Shown in pieces: positions 23,100 to 34,225 of a stretch of DNA of 64,000 bases. Source of the stretch: Stomorhina lunata (Eukaryota; Arthropoda; Insecta; Diptera; Rhiniidae). The stretch is taken from NCBI GenBank assembly GCA_933228675.1, contig OW121740.1:126059630-126123629 (forward strand), in the 5' to 3' direction. Each line of letters begins with the position of its first letter. Position 1 is the stretch's first letter. The notes beneath the pieces are model-generated. The model did not search any database and was not told where the DNA came from. It saw only the letters and a program-made list of their open reading frames with translations. The position numbers and the translations under genes are program-made.

Positions 23100-24775
23100 T
23101 AATAGAAATATTTTCGTCATAAAATTTTTGTTAGATAGGACAAGTATTTTTTTCTATAGAAAAGTTCACGATAGAAATAGTTTCCTTCCATAGAAATTAT
23201 AGAAAAGTTGACGATATGACAAAATTTTTTCTATAGAAAAAAGTTGACAATAGGACAAGTTCTCTTTTAAAGGAAATTTTACAACAGAACAAGAAAATTT
23301 TACTACAGGACAAGCCTTCTTTTAAAGCAATGTTGAGAATAAAAAAAGTTTAATTTTTTAACAATAGATGGCGATGGGACAGTTTTTTGTCTTAGAAAAG
23401 TTGGAGCTATTACAGGTTTTCTTATATAGAAAAGTTAACGATAGGAAAAAATATAAATTAGCGCAATTAGAATTAGGTGAGGTTATAGATTGGTAATGTG
23501 ATATAGCAAATTTTCTTTTAAAGTGACAATATAGGAAAAACAGAAAAAGTTTTATTTTTAACAAGTTTTCTTTTAAAGAAAATTTTACGACAGTACAAGT
23601 TTTCTTTTAAAGAAAATTTGAGACTAAAAAAAATTTAATTTTTTAACAATAGATGACTATGGGACAGTTTTTTGTCTTTAGAAAAGTTGGAGCTATTACA
23701 GGTTTTCTTGTATAGAAATGTTGACGATAGGACAATATATTATTTAGCGCTACTAGAAATAAGTGATGGTATAGGCTGGTAATGTGGTATAGCAAATTTT
23801 CTTTTAAACTGACAATATAGGAAAAACAGAAATATTCGTAAGATTTTGCTGTTCTCAGAAAATAAATTGAGTAATTGCTGTAAAAGGGAAAAAGTTAAGT
23901 TTTCTTCTATAGAAAAGTTGACAATCGTAAAAGTTTAATTTAAAAAAAAAAGTTGACGATAGGACAGAGTTAACCTATAGAAAAGTTGGAGCTAGTTGGG
24001 AAAATAGATGACGATAGGACAGTTTTTTGAGTTTAGAAAAGTTTGAGCTATCATAGGTTTTCTTCTATATAGCGCTATTAGAAATAAGTAAAGGTATAGG
24101 CTAATAATGTGGTATAGCAAATTTTCTTTTAAACTGATAGGAAAAAAACAGAAATACATGTAAGATTTTGCTGTTCTCAGAGAATAAAGAGAGTAATTGC
24201 TGGAAAATGGAAAAAGGTATGTTCTCTTCTATAGAAAAGTTGAGAATAGAAAAAGTTAAATTTTTTTTAACAAATAGTGGACGAAAGGACTGTTTTTTCT
24301 GTAGAAAAATTGGAGCTAGGCCAGGTTTTCTTATATAGAAAAGTTGATGATAGGACAAGATATCAATTAGCGCAATTAGAGTAAGTGCAGGTATAGACTG
24401 GTAATGTTTTGTATTCCTTAACTTTCTTCTTAGTATAAAAATAACAGAAATATTTGTAAGAGTTTACTATTTTCAGAGAATAAAGAGAGTAATAAATTAA
24501 GAGAGTAAAGGGAAAAAGTTAAGTTTTCTTCTGAGAAAAGTTGACAATAGAAAAAGTTTTTCAACAAAAGTTGAAGATAGGCCAGTTTTTTCTAAAGAAA
24601 AGTTAAAGCTTTGACAGGTTTTCTTATATAGAAAAGTTTACTATAGGACAAGATATGAATTACCGCCATTAGAGTTAGTGCGGATATAGACTGGTAATGT
24701 GGTATAGTTCTGAACTTTCTTCTTAATTAGCGCAATTAGAGTAAGTGAGGCTATGGGCTGGCAATGTGGTATAGT
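23100..24775. repeat. About 300 bp degenerate tandem family (GTTGACGATAGGACA)
   Basis: Five or more diverged copies. The landmark GAGCTATTACAGGTTTTCT recurs at about 23402, 23690, 24045, 24311 and 24606. A second landmark, ATTAGCGCAATTAGA, recurs at about 23457, 23746, 24071, 24366, 24657 and 24726. TTTTCTATAGAAAA-like words are embedded, so this family seems to have grown from or absorbed the TATAG unit. It shares blocks with the 402 bp tandem repeat. Open frames here (23358-23564 and 24101-24358, minus) follow the repeat. Confidence 0.85.
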
Positions 24776-24900
24776 AACTTTGTACGATGGCATCAGCCAA
24801 TCGAGGGACCTGGTCACCGTCATTACTTGCACAAACGCAGAAGGCTCGTTTGTACCTCCATGTTTTCTATTAACCCGTAAAAAATCTAACGAAAATAATG
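24776..24900 (+). pseudogene. DDE transposase fragment (pogo/Tigger-like DDE_1)
   Basis: In the plus-strand frame running 24753-24950, the peptide RDLVTVITCTNAEGSFVPP (about 24804-24860) matches the characteristic VTV...NAxG...PP segment of DDE_1-type transposases of the pogo/Tigger/jerky class. It is followed by FLLTRKKSN, where the family usually has a hydrophobic strand and basic residues. Upstream the frame is part of the local 300 bp repeat. The aspartate/glutamate catalytic residues and the DNA-binding domain are absent, so only about 40 residues survive. It is a dead fragment captured at the edge of the repeat array. Confidence 0.6.
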
Positions 24901-25899
24901 TGGTACACATTTTTAAATCGCATTTAATGGGATTTAAAATATTTTATTGAATATCTCTGATATTTTGGGTTTAGTATTTTTTCAAATGAATCCATGCATG
25001 ATCATGTTGAGGGTTAAATCATATTTTAATCAGACAAAAACCAAAAATTTGACAATCTTAAAACAAATGGGTATACCAGATTACCTGCACTACCTCTTAA
25101 GTTCTTTAAATCATAAATTAATGTATGAGTCATAAGTCGTAGAAAATAAGCTTTATATTAGAAACATTTTTAAAATATTCTAAAACCATTTTTAAAACAC
25201 ATTTTACAGCTCTTACAACATCTAGTGAATTGAACAAATTTCTAACTAGGGGAAAACTTCTTATAGAATATTATTAGTCATTTTAAACAGCAAATACAAA
25301 GTAATAAAATAGCATCTGTATTTATTCTAAAAAAAAATATTAGAAACTGATAAAAGCTAAATATACATATTATTTATTTAATTCAATTTAAGATTAAAAT
25401 TGTGGGGGTTTTTATAAATAAATTTACTGTAATAGAACCTACAAAAAAAATTCAGACAAATTACTAATAATAAAACTGACCTAAGCTCATGTTTTTAATG
25501 AAAATTATCACTAAAATGAAAATTTTATATATAAATAAACTATTAAATTAAAAACTAGAATATTTTGTGATTAGTTTGTTTAAACAGCCGTAACTAAATT
25601 GTTAACAAAAAAAAAATTATGATGAAATAAAAATAATGATAACTTGAACAAATTGATTAAAACATTTATTGAGTTAAATACTATTATTTAAAAACTGATC
25701 ATTTGATGATTTTAAACTTTTAAAAGCTTTCAAAGATGATTCAACTAATTGGCGTTAAAACTGTAAATTTAAATTTCATTTAAATTCTAATTTTTTACTA
25801 TAAATATATAAGCAATTAACCCCTTAAAAGGGAAGATATTTTTGTGACAAGTACTTAACAAAAAAGTGATGATAAATATTTTGGAATAATAGAATAATA
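24901..25899. other. AT-rich spacer
   Basis: No gene recognised. TTAACCCCTTAAAAGGG near 25817 is a small imperfect palindrome. Confidence 0.5.
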
Positions 25900-27179
25900 C
25901 ACTTCAGCAACATGTTGCTAAACAGAAAATTATGAAAAAGATAGCTAGCAACTTCTTGCAATATCAACTTTTGTGATTCTAATGACAAACATTTATAGAT
26001 ATTGCAATACACCAAAATGTTGCTAGAGATGCTTAAATTAAGAATCGCTAGCAACATGTTGCTGATTTTTAAAAATTTTGAAATTAAGAAAATGAAACTA
26101 ATATCAATATTTTACTAAACATAGAATTGTTTAAACAAATTTAAAACATTTTTAAGCCCAAGTCTTCAACCAAAACCATTTAAATAAAAATCCTTAGCAA
26201 CATGTTGCTGATTAATAAAGTCTACTCTAAATAACGAAAACATTTGTTCGCGAAAACCAAAATTAATAATTTTAAAGAATATGTCGCCGGCCTTTTGAAT
26301 GCATAATGACCCTAAATAAATTTTGAGAAGAACCTTATGAAATATTAATGATTTAAATAAAAAATTTTCAAGGTTTTTCTCAGGCTATTATCAAGATTTT
26401 ATAATACAATATTTATAAAATTTTTGTGTATATATTTATTAAACCATGTTTATTTTTTTGTTTTATTTAATCGTTATTTACTTTATAATTTAATAATTTT
26501 TAAAATAATCACGTTTAAAAAAATTTCCTAAAAACAAAAATTTTAAATGCATTCAAAATACAAAAAGACCCCCCAAAATGCCAAATTTGTTGATAATTCA
26601 CACCTCATTATTAAGTTGTTATTATTGGGTATTTATTTTAAGTATTTACAACATACTATTATTATTTTCATAAAGTTGAGTTAAATTAGTTAATAAATGA
26701 GTTGTTAAAATGACGCAGAATATTAAACAGAATAAATATTTGAGTTAGCGCTTACAAAAAAAAATAGTGATTCAAGAAGAGTCGAAAAATAAGTTCTTTA
26801 ACCAAGAATTTTATAGTATATAACAGGGCGTAAATTAAATAAAGAAAATGTTGCCTAACATCAGGCGCTTTAAAGAGTTTTCAAATATTGCATTTAATAA
26901 GGCTTTTTAAAAATAGCAAAATTAAGAAATTTCATTCCAAAACTCACTCAAAATTTTAAACAACCCTCGTTATACACTACTTGACAACAAACTACACAAA
27001 AACTCTCAAAAAGAGATGCTGCCTTATATCTTGGAAGCGGCAAATTCTTTTTTTAAAAAAATTAACTTGAAATAATTACAAAAAATCTATTATTTACTTG
27101 CCAACGAAAAACAAGTTAAAACTTATTTCAAATAAATAGTTAATATTGTCAAAAGTTTTTACACGCTTATTTACATTTT

Positions 27180-27430
27180 CTTTCAAAATGAAGGTTATCT
27201 TAGAGCGTGGAATAATCATCATAATAGGCCCTACCTCAGAGACATCAGCCAGCCATCAAATAACAAATTAACACTCCGATTAATTGTTGACACACACACA
27301 GTCAACATTAAGTGGTGACAGTGTATCACGGTTTTTATGTTCAAAAAATCGCATCTAATTGTTTGGTAATGAGGGAAGACATTAGGGAAATACGAGTAAA
27401 AATGGACAAAGAAACGTGTGTTTAATTTCC
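27180..27430. other. Unique island inside the P1 domain
   Basis: Normal-complexity sequence (AGAGCGTGGAATAATCATCA, CTACCTCAGAGACATCAGCC) flanked by repeat. It contains the stem-loop TGTTGAC-ACACACACA-GTCAACA at 27285-27307. No open frame. It is a candidate conserved non-coding element. Confidence 0.45.
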
Positions 27431-27450
27431 AGGTAAAAAAATTTCTTAAT

Positions 27451-28730
27451 GTAACATGTTGCTAAACATTTTACAAAACCAATATACAATTTTTAGTGTT
27501 TTCGAGCAATCGCCAAAAAAAATATAAACAATTTTAAAAATTAAAAGAAAAACTTCAGCAACATGTTGCTAAACATTTTACAAAACGAATATAGATATGA
27601 TAAGTTTTCTGAGCAATCGCTTATATTCGTATTTTGATTGTTTTGAACCAAAAATATTGAAACATTTAAGAAAAACATCTCTAGCAAAATGTTGCTAAAC
27701 AATTTTACATAACCAACATACATAATTTATAAGTTTTTATACAATATATTTTAGCTATTTTGTACAAGAATATTCAAAATAATAAAATATATAGATTCAG
27801 CAACATGTTGCTAAACTCTTTACAAAATGAATACAGATAATATACATTTTTTGAGCAATCGCTTATGTTTAAGTTATTTTGAGCAAAAAATCCTTAAAAT
27901 ATTAAAACAGGTAATACAAAATTTTTTAGCAACATGTTGCTGAACATTTTACATAACCCATAAACATAATACATAGGATTGTGAGCAATCGCTTATATGT
28001 AGTTTAGAAATTATGTGCAAAATATTGAAATATGTAGCTTTAGCAACATGTTGCTAAACATTTTACATAACCCATATACATAATACATAGGTTTTTGAGC
28101 ATTTTTTTACATATATTTTACTTATTTTGTACAAAAATTTACAAAATTTGGAAATACGTAGCATCAGCAACATGTTGATAAACATTTTGCAAAACGAATA
28201 TAGATAAAATATTTAATCATTTTTTAGTTATTTTGCATCAAAAATATTAAAACATTTAAGAGAAAATCTTCAGCAACATAACATAACTAATAAACATTAT
28301 ATAAATATATTTAAGTTATTCTGTACAAAAATTGACAAAATCTTGAAATATATAGATCCATCAACATGTTGCTAAACTTTTTACAAAATGAGTAGAGATA
28401 AGATCAGTTTTCTTAACAATCGCTTATATTTTAGTTGTTTTGCACAAAAGTCCTCAAAATATCAAAGAAAACATCTTCAGCAACATGTTGCTAAGCATTT
28501 GACATGGCCAATATACACAACATATGTGTTGTAGAGCAATCGCTTATATATACTTTAGATATTTTGTACCAAACTTGACAAAATATTGAAATATGTTGCT
28601 TCAACAACATGTTGCTAAACATTTTATAAAGCCAATATAATAAATACATAGGTTTTTAAGCAACATTTTACTGATTCCTCAAAAACACTTAAGTAATTAG
28701 CAGAAAAACGTTCAGCAACATGTTGCTAAA
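27451..28730. repeat. About 120 bp tandem array with two conserved blocks
   Basis: Palindrome copies at 27557, 27683, 27799, 27928, 42 (28042), 28166, 28272, 28360, 28479, 28603 and 28712 are spaced 88-129 bp apart, mostly about 120. A second block, GAGCAATCGCTTATA, follows the palindrome by about 50-58 bp in several units (about 27611, 27849, 27980, 28416 and 28531) but is missing in others. The pattern fits an old tandem array whose units differ in retention of the second block. Confidence 0.85.
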
Positions 28731-29660
28731 CTGAATATTAAAAAACCAACATTTTAAATCGATAACAAAGGTTTAATTTGAATAAACGGAAAACTGTTCC
28801 TTTGATTAAATCATTGAAATAGAATCTATGAAAACTATGCTGATTCGAAACCCTGAGTAAATGAGGATCGCTAGCAACATGTTGCTATGACAACAAGTTT
28901 TCTAACGACAAGAAATATGATTAATATATCACAATAAAATATTAATAGAAATTTGAACAATCTCGTAAATCTAAGTAGTTAATATGCCTTAGCAACATGT
29001 TGCCAATTTTTCAAATTAAGGATATGGCAATATTATTTTATAAAAAAAACTTGTTCAGAATTTAGGAATAATACAAATGCAAATAAATATAAAACAAAAA
29101 TATGAAAATATCGCTGCAAGTACTTAAAAAATTAATTACAAATATTTTTAGCAACATGTTGCCAAAAATTTTTAAAAATGATATACCAAAAAAAATTTTA
29201 GAATAAAAAACTATCAGTTTCTTAAATTTAATGAAATAGAACAAAATGTTTATACTATTAAAATAAAAAATTCTAGCAACATGTTGCTGAATAACAAAAA
29301 TAAACTCAAAAAATAAGTTAAAACAAAAAAATTATAGTTTTGAGATTTGTTTAACAAATTTTTTAATTATTCAAATTTTCTTTCAAATAAGAACAAATCC
29401 CAGAAGACATTCAAAAGTTTAAAAAATTGCAGCAAAAAAAAATTTTGCTAAACTAAAATTACTGTTCTAAAAATTTTTTAATAAGTAACATTTTTAGTAT
29501 AACTGCTGTAAAAACTTTCGAGCAACATGTTGCTGAGCATCAAAATTAAGTTACTGTATTAAAAGCTCTCTAAACTATAAGTTTAACATTAAAAACAATT
29601 GAACCCATTAGAAAACAGTTAAAAAATCCATTAGCAACATGTTGCTGAGAATAAAATGCT

Positions 29661-30776
29661 TAAAATTCAAAACATTTAATAGCAAATTATTTGCTAATAA
29701 CAAGCCATTATCACCTTTATTTTTTGCAAAAACTGTCAATTCTTTCAAATCGTATTAAAAACAACAGAAATCGTTTTCCTATGTATTTTTTCTAATTCTA
29801 ATTTATGTATGAGAACAAAACATTTAAACAAAACTATCTCATTCACAAAATCATTTAATAAACACAATAATTTAATTCCATTTGTAACTGGAGGAAAGAA
29901 AAAATTACAAAAAAATCTCTGTCTGGCTGCTTAACTAAGTATTTTCCAGCCGGGTTCGTTTGGCACTTTTTAGCCCTGATATTTAACGTTATAATAAACA
30001 AATCTAAATTCAATGGCATCTAAGGCAAAAAATACAAAAAATAGTAAGTTATACTTAAATCTAAAGCATGACTTGTTTTAATTATAACAACAATATCTAG
30101 CACTTTAAATTAAATTTATTTTATTTGAAATAATAAAATAGAAATAAAACGTAATGAAAATGGAATACAAAACAAAAGTAGAAAAACAAAATTCCATTAA
30201 GCAAAAAAAAATCCGAAATCAGTAAACAAACAATAGAATGAAAATTAGCAAAAAAATGTTAAAAAAAATCAAGCCGGCTTTATGCCTTCTTATTATTGTA
30301 CAGAGACGGACTATATTGTCTGGTGTCTGACAACTAAAGACTGCGGGTTGCTGTTTTCTGTTATTGATTCTAGACGGTGGGCATACTAATAATGTTTATA
30401 AATAAAATTATCTTTTTAATAGTAGTAAACAACATTATTGCTAAAAAAAAGCCATAAACAATTTATAATAATAGTATGAGGCATTCAAAAAGTAGTAAAT
30501 AAATAGTAGATGAAAAACGTGAAAAAGTCATATAAATCATGTAAGAATAATAAAATAAAAACAAAATTAATTAGATTATACAATAATAGTCAAGAGTATA
30601 AAAAAAGACTTGAAACATCAAGTTTAGCAACATAATTATAGTACAACCATCAGACTCGGTCCAGTTGACATTTAAAGTTGGTTTTATATGCTTAAATGAG
30701 CATCTTTAAAACTAGAAAACACTCAGAAATATTTTACCAAGCTATAAAATGTAAAAATTTCCAAAAATGTTTCTTA
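29661..30776. other. AT-rich DNA with a unique patch at 29920-30380
   Basis: Contains normal-complexity stretches CTGTCTGGCTGCTTAAC (about 29921) and GCCGGCTTTATGCCTTC (about 30273), then GGACTATATTGTCTGGTGTC. No open frame, splice pattern or RNA recognised. Possible conserved non-coding sequence. Confidence 0.4.
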
Positions 30777-30874
30777 GCAACATGTTGCAATAGGTTGGCA
30801 ACATGTTGCAATATGTAAGGCAACATGTTGCAATATGTTAGGCAACATGTTGAAATACTTAAGGCAACATGTTG
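30777..30874. repeat. Tight 21-22 bp array of GCAACATGTTGC
   Basis: Five palindromes start at 30777, 30798, 30820, 30842 and 30863 (steps 21, 22, 22, 21), joined by AATATGTTAG-type linkers. The fourth copy has GTTGAA. This is the only place where the palindrome is packed at about two helical turns. The plus-strand frame at 30825-31160 starts here and is not credible. Confidence 0.92.
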
Positions 30875-31448
30875 CCAAACCAATAAAAATAAACCGCTGA
30901 TTTCCCTAAAAAAAAACTATTTCAAAAATTTCATAATCCAAAAATTTCAAAATTTGCAACATTGTTGCCAACAACATTTCTCAGTAATCATATGCTACAA
31001 AATATGTATCACATTTTTAAAACATTTCAAATTATTCACTATAAAAATTAACATTCTTTTCATTTTAGATTTTCCTAATAAAAAACATCAACAGTTTTTC
31101 CTTTTCCATCAAACAGTAGCCTTTTTTCCAAACAACAAAATTTGTTTTGGAGGGATGTAGAGGAAAATGTTTAGAGGCGTGTTGTTAAACATTTGCTGCT
31201 AATGTGTTGTATTGTGTTTTCCATTTCGCTTTTATTACCGTCCGTAATTTTTTTTATAATGGAATGTTTCGTTGTTTTTTATTGTTATAGAATATTTAAA
31301 TAATAATATCCCCCTGAAACCATAACCTAACACAATATTATTTTTGTTGCTTTATTATGAGTGTTTTCAAAGAAAATTATATGTTGAAGCAACAACAACA
31401 AAAAAACGAAAATGCAAACGAAAACAAAAAAACTTTACAAAACAATTT
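30875..31448. other. AT-rich spacer
   Basis: Mostly A/T-run DNA with no palindrome copies of the main type after 30874. A GC-richer patch GAGGGATGTAGAGG occurs near 31150. No gene seen. Confidence 0.5.
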
Positions 31449-32325
31449 AGAAGCTTTATATTAAGCAAATTAAGCACAGAGAGAAATTTTTGAGACAAAA
31501 TAATGAAAAAGAATAAATAAAAAAAATTGGAGAAAATGTTTCGATACAAATGTTGCTAAACATTGCTCGTATAGCAACATGTTGCTAAGAATATGAGAAA
31601 CGATACTAGTTAGTATAATGTCATTTATAAGAAAACAAAGTAAACTTTTGTTTTCATCTCATTATAAACATTTATGGTATTGCAACATGTTGCTAAGAAG
31701 ATTTAATGGTTCTAATTTACTTTTTAAAGAACCGATATGGTAATTTAATTTATTTAAAGGAAAAATACTTTTTATTAAGTCAGAAAACAAAGGTTCTGAC
31801 TTAATATAAAGTATAGGTTTAATATTGCTAAAAACTGGTATTATTAGCAACATGTTGATAAGATAAATAGTTATTATTCAGTTAATTGCAAACCAAAGAA
31901 GAAGCTCTATATTAATCAAATTAAGCACAGAGAAACAAAATAAAGAAAAAGAATAAATAAAAAAAAATTGAAAAAGTTTTAGAAAATGTTTCGATACAAA
32001 TGTTACTAAACATTGTTGATATGTATAGCAACATGTTGCTAAGATCATAAAATGAAATCAGTATTTATGAAGTAGTCGTCTAATAGAAAACAAACTTAAC
32101 AATTGTTTTTAAATGATTATAAACATTAATGGTATGGCAACATGTTGCTAAGAGGCTTAAATAGTTCTAATTCACTTTTTTAAGGGCAGATATTGTAATT
32201 TTGTTTATTTATAGGAAAATTTTTTAATATTAAGCCAGAAAAGAAGAAGGTTTTTAAATATTGCTAAACCGTGGTATTATTAGCAACATGTTGATAAGAA
32301 AGATAAATGATAATTATTCAGTTAC
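31449..32325. repeat. About 445 bp tandem duplication within the palindrome domain
   Basis: Two diverged copies, about 31449-31890 and 31895-32325. Landmarks: AATTAAGCACAGAG at about 31469 and 31920 (451 bp apart), GAAAATGTTTCGATACAAAT in both, and ATTATTAGCAACATGTTGAT at about 31840 and 32277. Each copy carries two or three palindromes, the last in the variant form GTTGATAAG. Confidence 0.85.
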
Positions 32326-32695
32326 ATAAAAAACGATTTGCGTATTTAACGTTATAAATGCATTTGATATGTAACCAAATCATTACAAACCTAAGTTAAA
32401 TTAAAAAAATGTTGCTAAACACCGGTATAATAAACATGTTGACTGGTAATTCAACGCAAACCCAAAAATCAGCTAAGTTTTATTATGTTGCTAAGCACTG
32501 GTATAATTTGTAACATGTTGACAAGAAAAATAACAGGTTTTTAAAATGTTTCTAAGCTCAGTAATTACTAGCAACATGTTGATAACGAAGTAAATTGATC
32601 AAATAACAGTGACTTATAGTTCGATGAAGAGATTTTGGTTAACATTATAAAATAAGGATATATTTTTCATAGAATTTACATTTGTTGATGTGTTT
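32326..32695. repeat. Palindrome domain continuation (GTTGATAAG/GTTGACAAG variants)
   Basis: Scattered ATGTTGCTAAGC and AACATGTTGATAA words about every 60-70 bp. Too decayed to define a unit. Confidence 0.6.
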
Positions 32696-33085
32696 AGCAA
32701 CATTATTTGCAACATGTTGCTAAGCTTTTTATCTACCAATTCAAAAACTCTTTTTTTAGAACAGCAAATAAATAAAGAATTGGTGTTTTAAGCAAAAACG
32801 AAGTTTTAAAACTCAGCAGCATGTTGCTGCAACATTTAATTTTTATTAATTACTGGATTTTGCAATTTATCTACCAATTCAAACACATTTTTTTGGGATA
32901 GCGAACAAAAAAAGCATTTTTATAATGTGTTGAAACAAAAAAGGAGTTAAAAAAACTCGGCAACATGTTGCTGCAACATTTAATTTTTATTAATTACTGG
33001 ATAAATGTTTATGTGTTTAAAGCAAAAAAGCAGTTAAAAACTCAGCAACATGTTGCTGCAACATTTAGTATTCATTAATTACTGG
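32696..33085. repeat. About 140/86 bp tandem repeat (GCAACATGTTGCTGCAACATT)
   Basis: The block CAACATGTTGCTGCAACATT followed by TAATTTTTATTAATTACTGG occurs near 32815 (with CAGCAGCATG), 32953 and 33040. ATCTACCAATTCAAA precedes the first two at about 32731 and 32869. The palindrome is extended here by a third half-site (GCAACATGTTGCTGCAACA). Confidence 0.85.
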
Positions 33086-34225
33086 ATTTTAAGTACATTT
33101 TTAGCATTTTTTTTTTTTTTTATAAAATTTTTAAGTGTACCTCTTTGTATTTCATCATTTACCACGAAACGTGACTAAATTTAGGAGCAAACCTCAAACT
33201 GTTTTGCATAAAACGTGTACTATCATTAAGACGACGACTTCTCCTCAAGGGGGCATAATACACACAAACTGCAAATGAAGTCTATATAGTTAAACAATTT
33301 AAAATGTATCAAGTTTTTGTGTTTTTTCGTTCATTTTGTGGCAAATGAATTAAACAAACGTAACCAATAATTCATGGAAATTTTTTATTTTTTTTTTGTT
33401 AGAATTTTACACTAAGTAAATTTAAATATTTTTGGGACACGTGTTAACCTTTTCAAAATGTGACTTAACACGATTTTTGTGGTAACAAAAATTTTTTTTT
33501 TTTGTTCAATAATTTGGAGCTCTTTATCTAGGAAAAATGGGAACAAAAAAAATATTTGAAAATGTTAAAATTTAAATTGTCTTGTTAAGTAATTTTAAAT
33601 GACTTAAATTGATAGATTTTTGGCTAAATATAAATATTGAAAATGTTTAGAAACAAAAATGGAAAACGAAAATAAAGGTTTTTCAAAGTTGAGAGTTCAA
33701 AAAACTCATCAAAAACATTAACAACATCTTTTTATTTGTTAAGCAAAATTTATTGCATTTAAACATTTGTTGCAAAAAAAATTTTGTTTAATATCTCTAA
33801 CTTTTCTTACTTTTTTTTTTCATTTCTATTAAATACAAATCACATTTGTCTTTTTTGGGGGGGGGGGGGGGGTTATAAGAAGAAAAAATCCCATTAACAA
33901 CACATTCATGTAAGTATTTTGTGGGTTTATTTATAAATTTATTTGGTAATTTTTCCTTTGAAAAATTAGTTTTTTCTTATTGGGTTTTATTTTTTGTTTG
34001 CCCAAATATTTAATTACACTTTTTGGTAAAAACTTTCGTTATCAGCAAACATCCTCTTAAAGACTTGGGTCTCTAAGTCTAGTCCTACTGAAATACTAAT
34101 GTTGTATCTTGTAATTTAACATGTTACCACACACTAAATCCAAGCAACTGCTAACTAACGTGTTCAGATTAATAAAAATGTCTTAATAATAGACGGGACA
34201 CAAAAAAAAAAAACAATCAAGCCAA
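33086..34225. other. AT-rich spacer with a 16-G homopolymer
   Basis: Low-complexity A/T DNA. A run of 16 G at 33857-33872 follows TTTTTT. A normal-complexity patch at about 33150-33260 (CGTGTACTATCATTAAGACG) shows no gene signal. Confidence 0.55.

Larger units (their letters stand above)
25900..29660. repeat. AGCAACATGTTGCT palindrome domain P1
   Basis: The 14 bp palindrome AGCAACATGTTGCT, or one-base variants, recurs through this stretch at intervals of about 90-250 bp (for example near 25907, 26052, 26197, 27557, 27799, 27928, 28042, 28479, 28712, 28873, 28990, 29151, 29275, 29521 and 29634). Usual continuation on the right is AAACATTTTACAAAA. Flanks are diverged while the palindrome stays intact. 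This is either a decayed tandem repeat with one conserved block or repeated spread of a short palindrome. No coding capacity. Confidence 0.9.

Noticed and set aside
24641..24910. 89-codon minus-strand frame opposite the transposase scrap
   Set aside because: It is the complementary shadow of the plus-strand DDE_1-like segment, which has the recognisable motif.
30825..31160. 111-codon plus-strand frame beginning in the palindrome array
   Set aside because: The start lies in the 21-22 bp array and the remainder is K/F/N/Q-rich. No motif.
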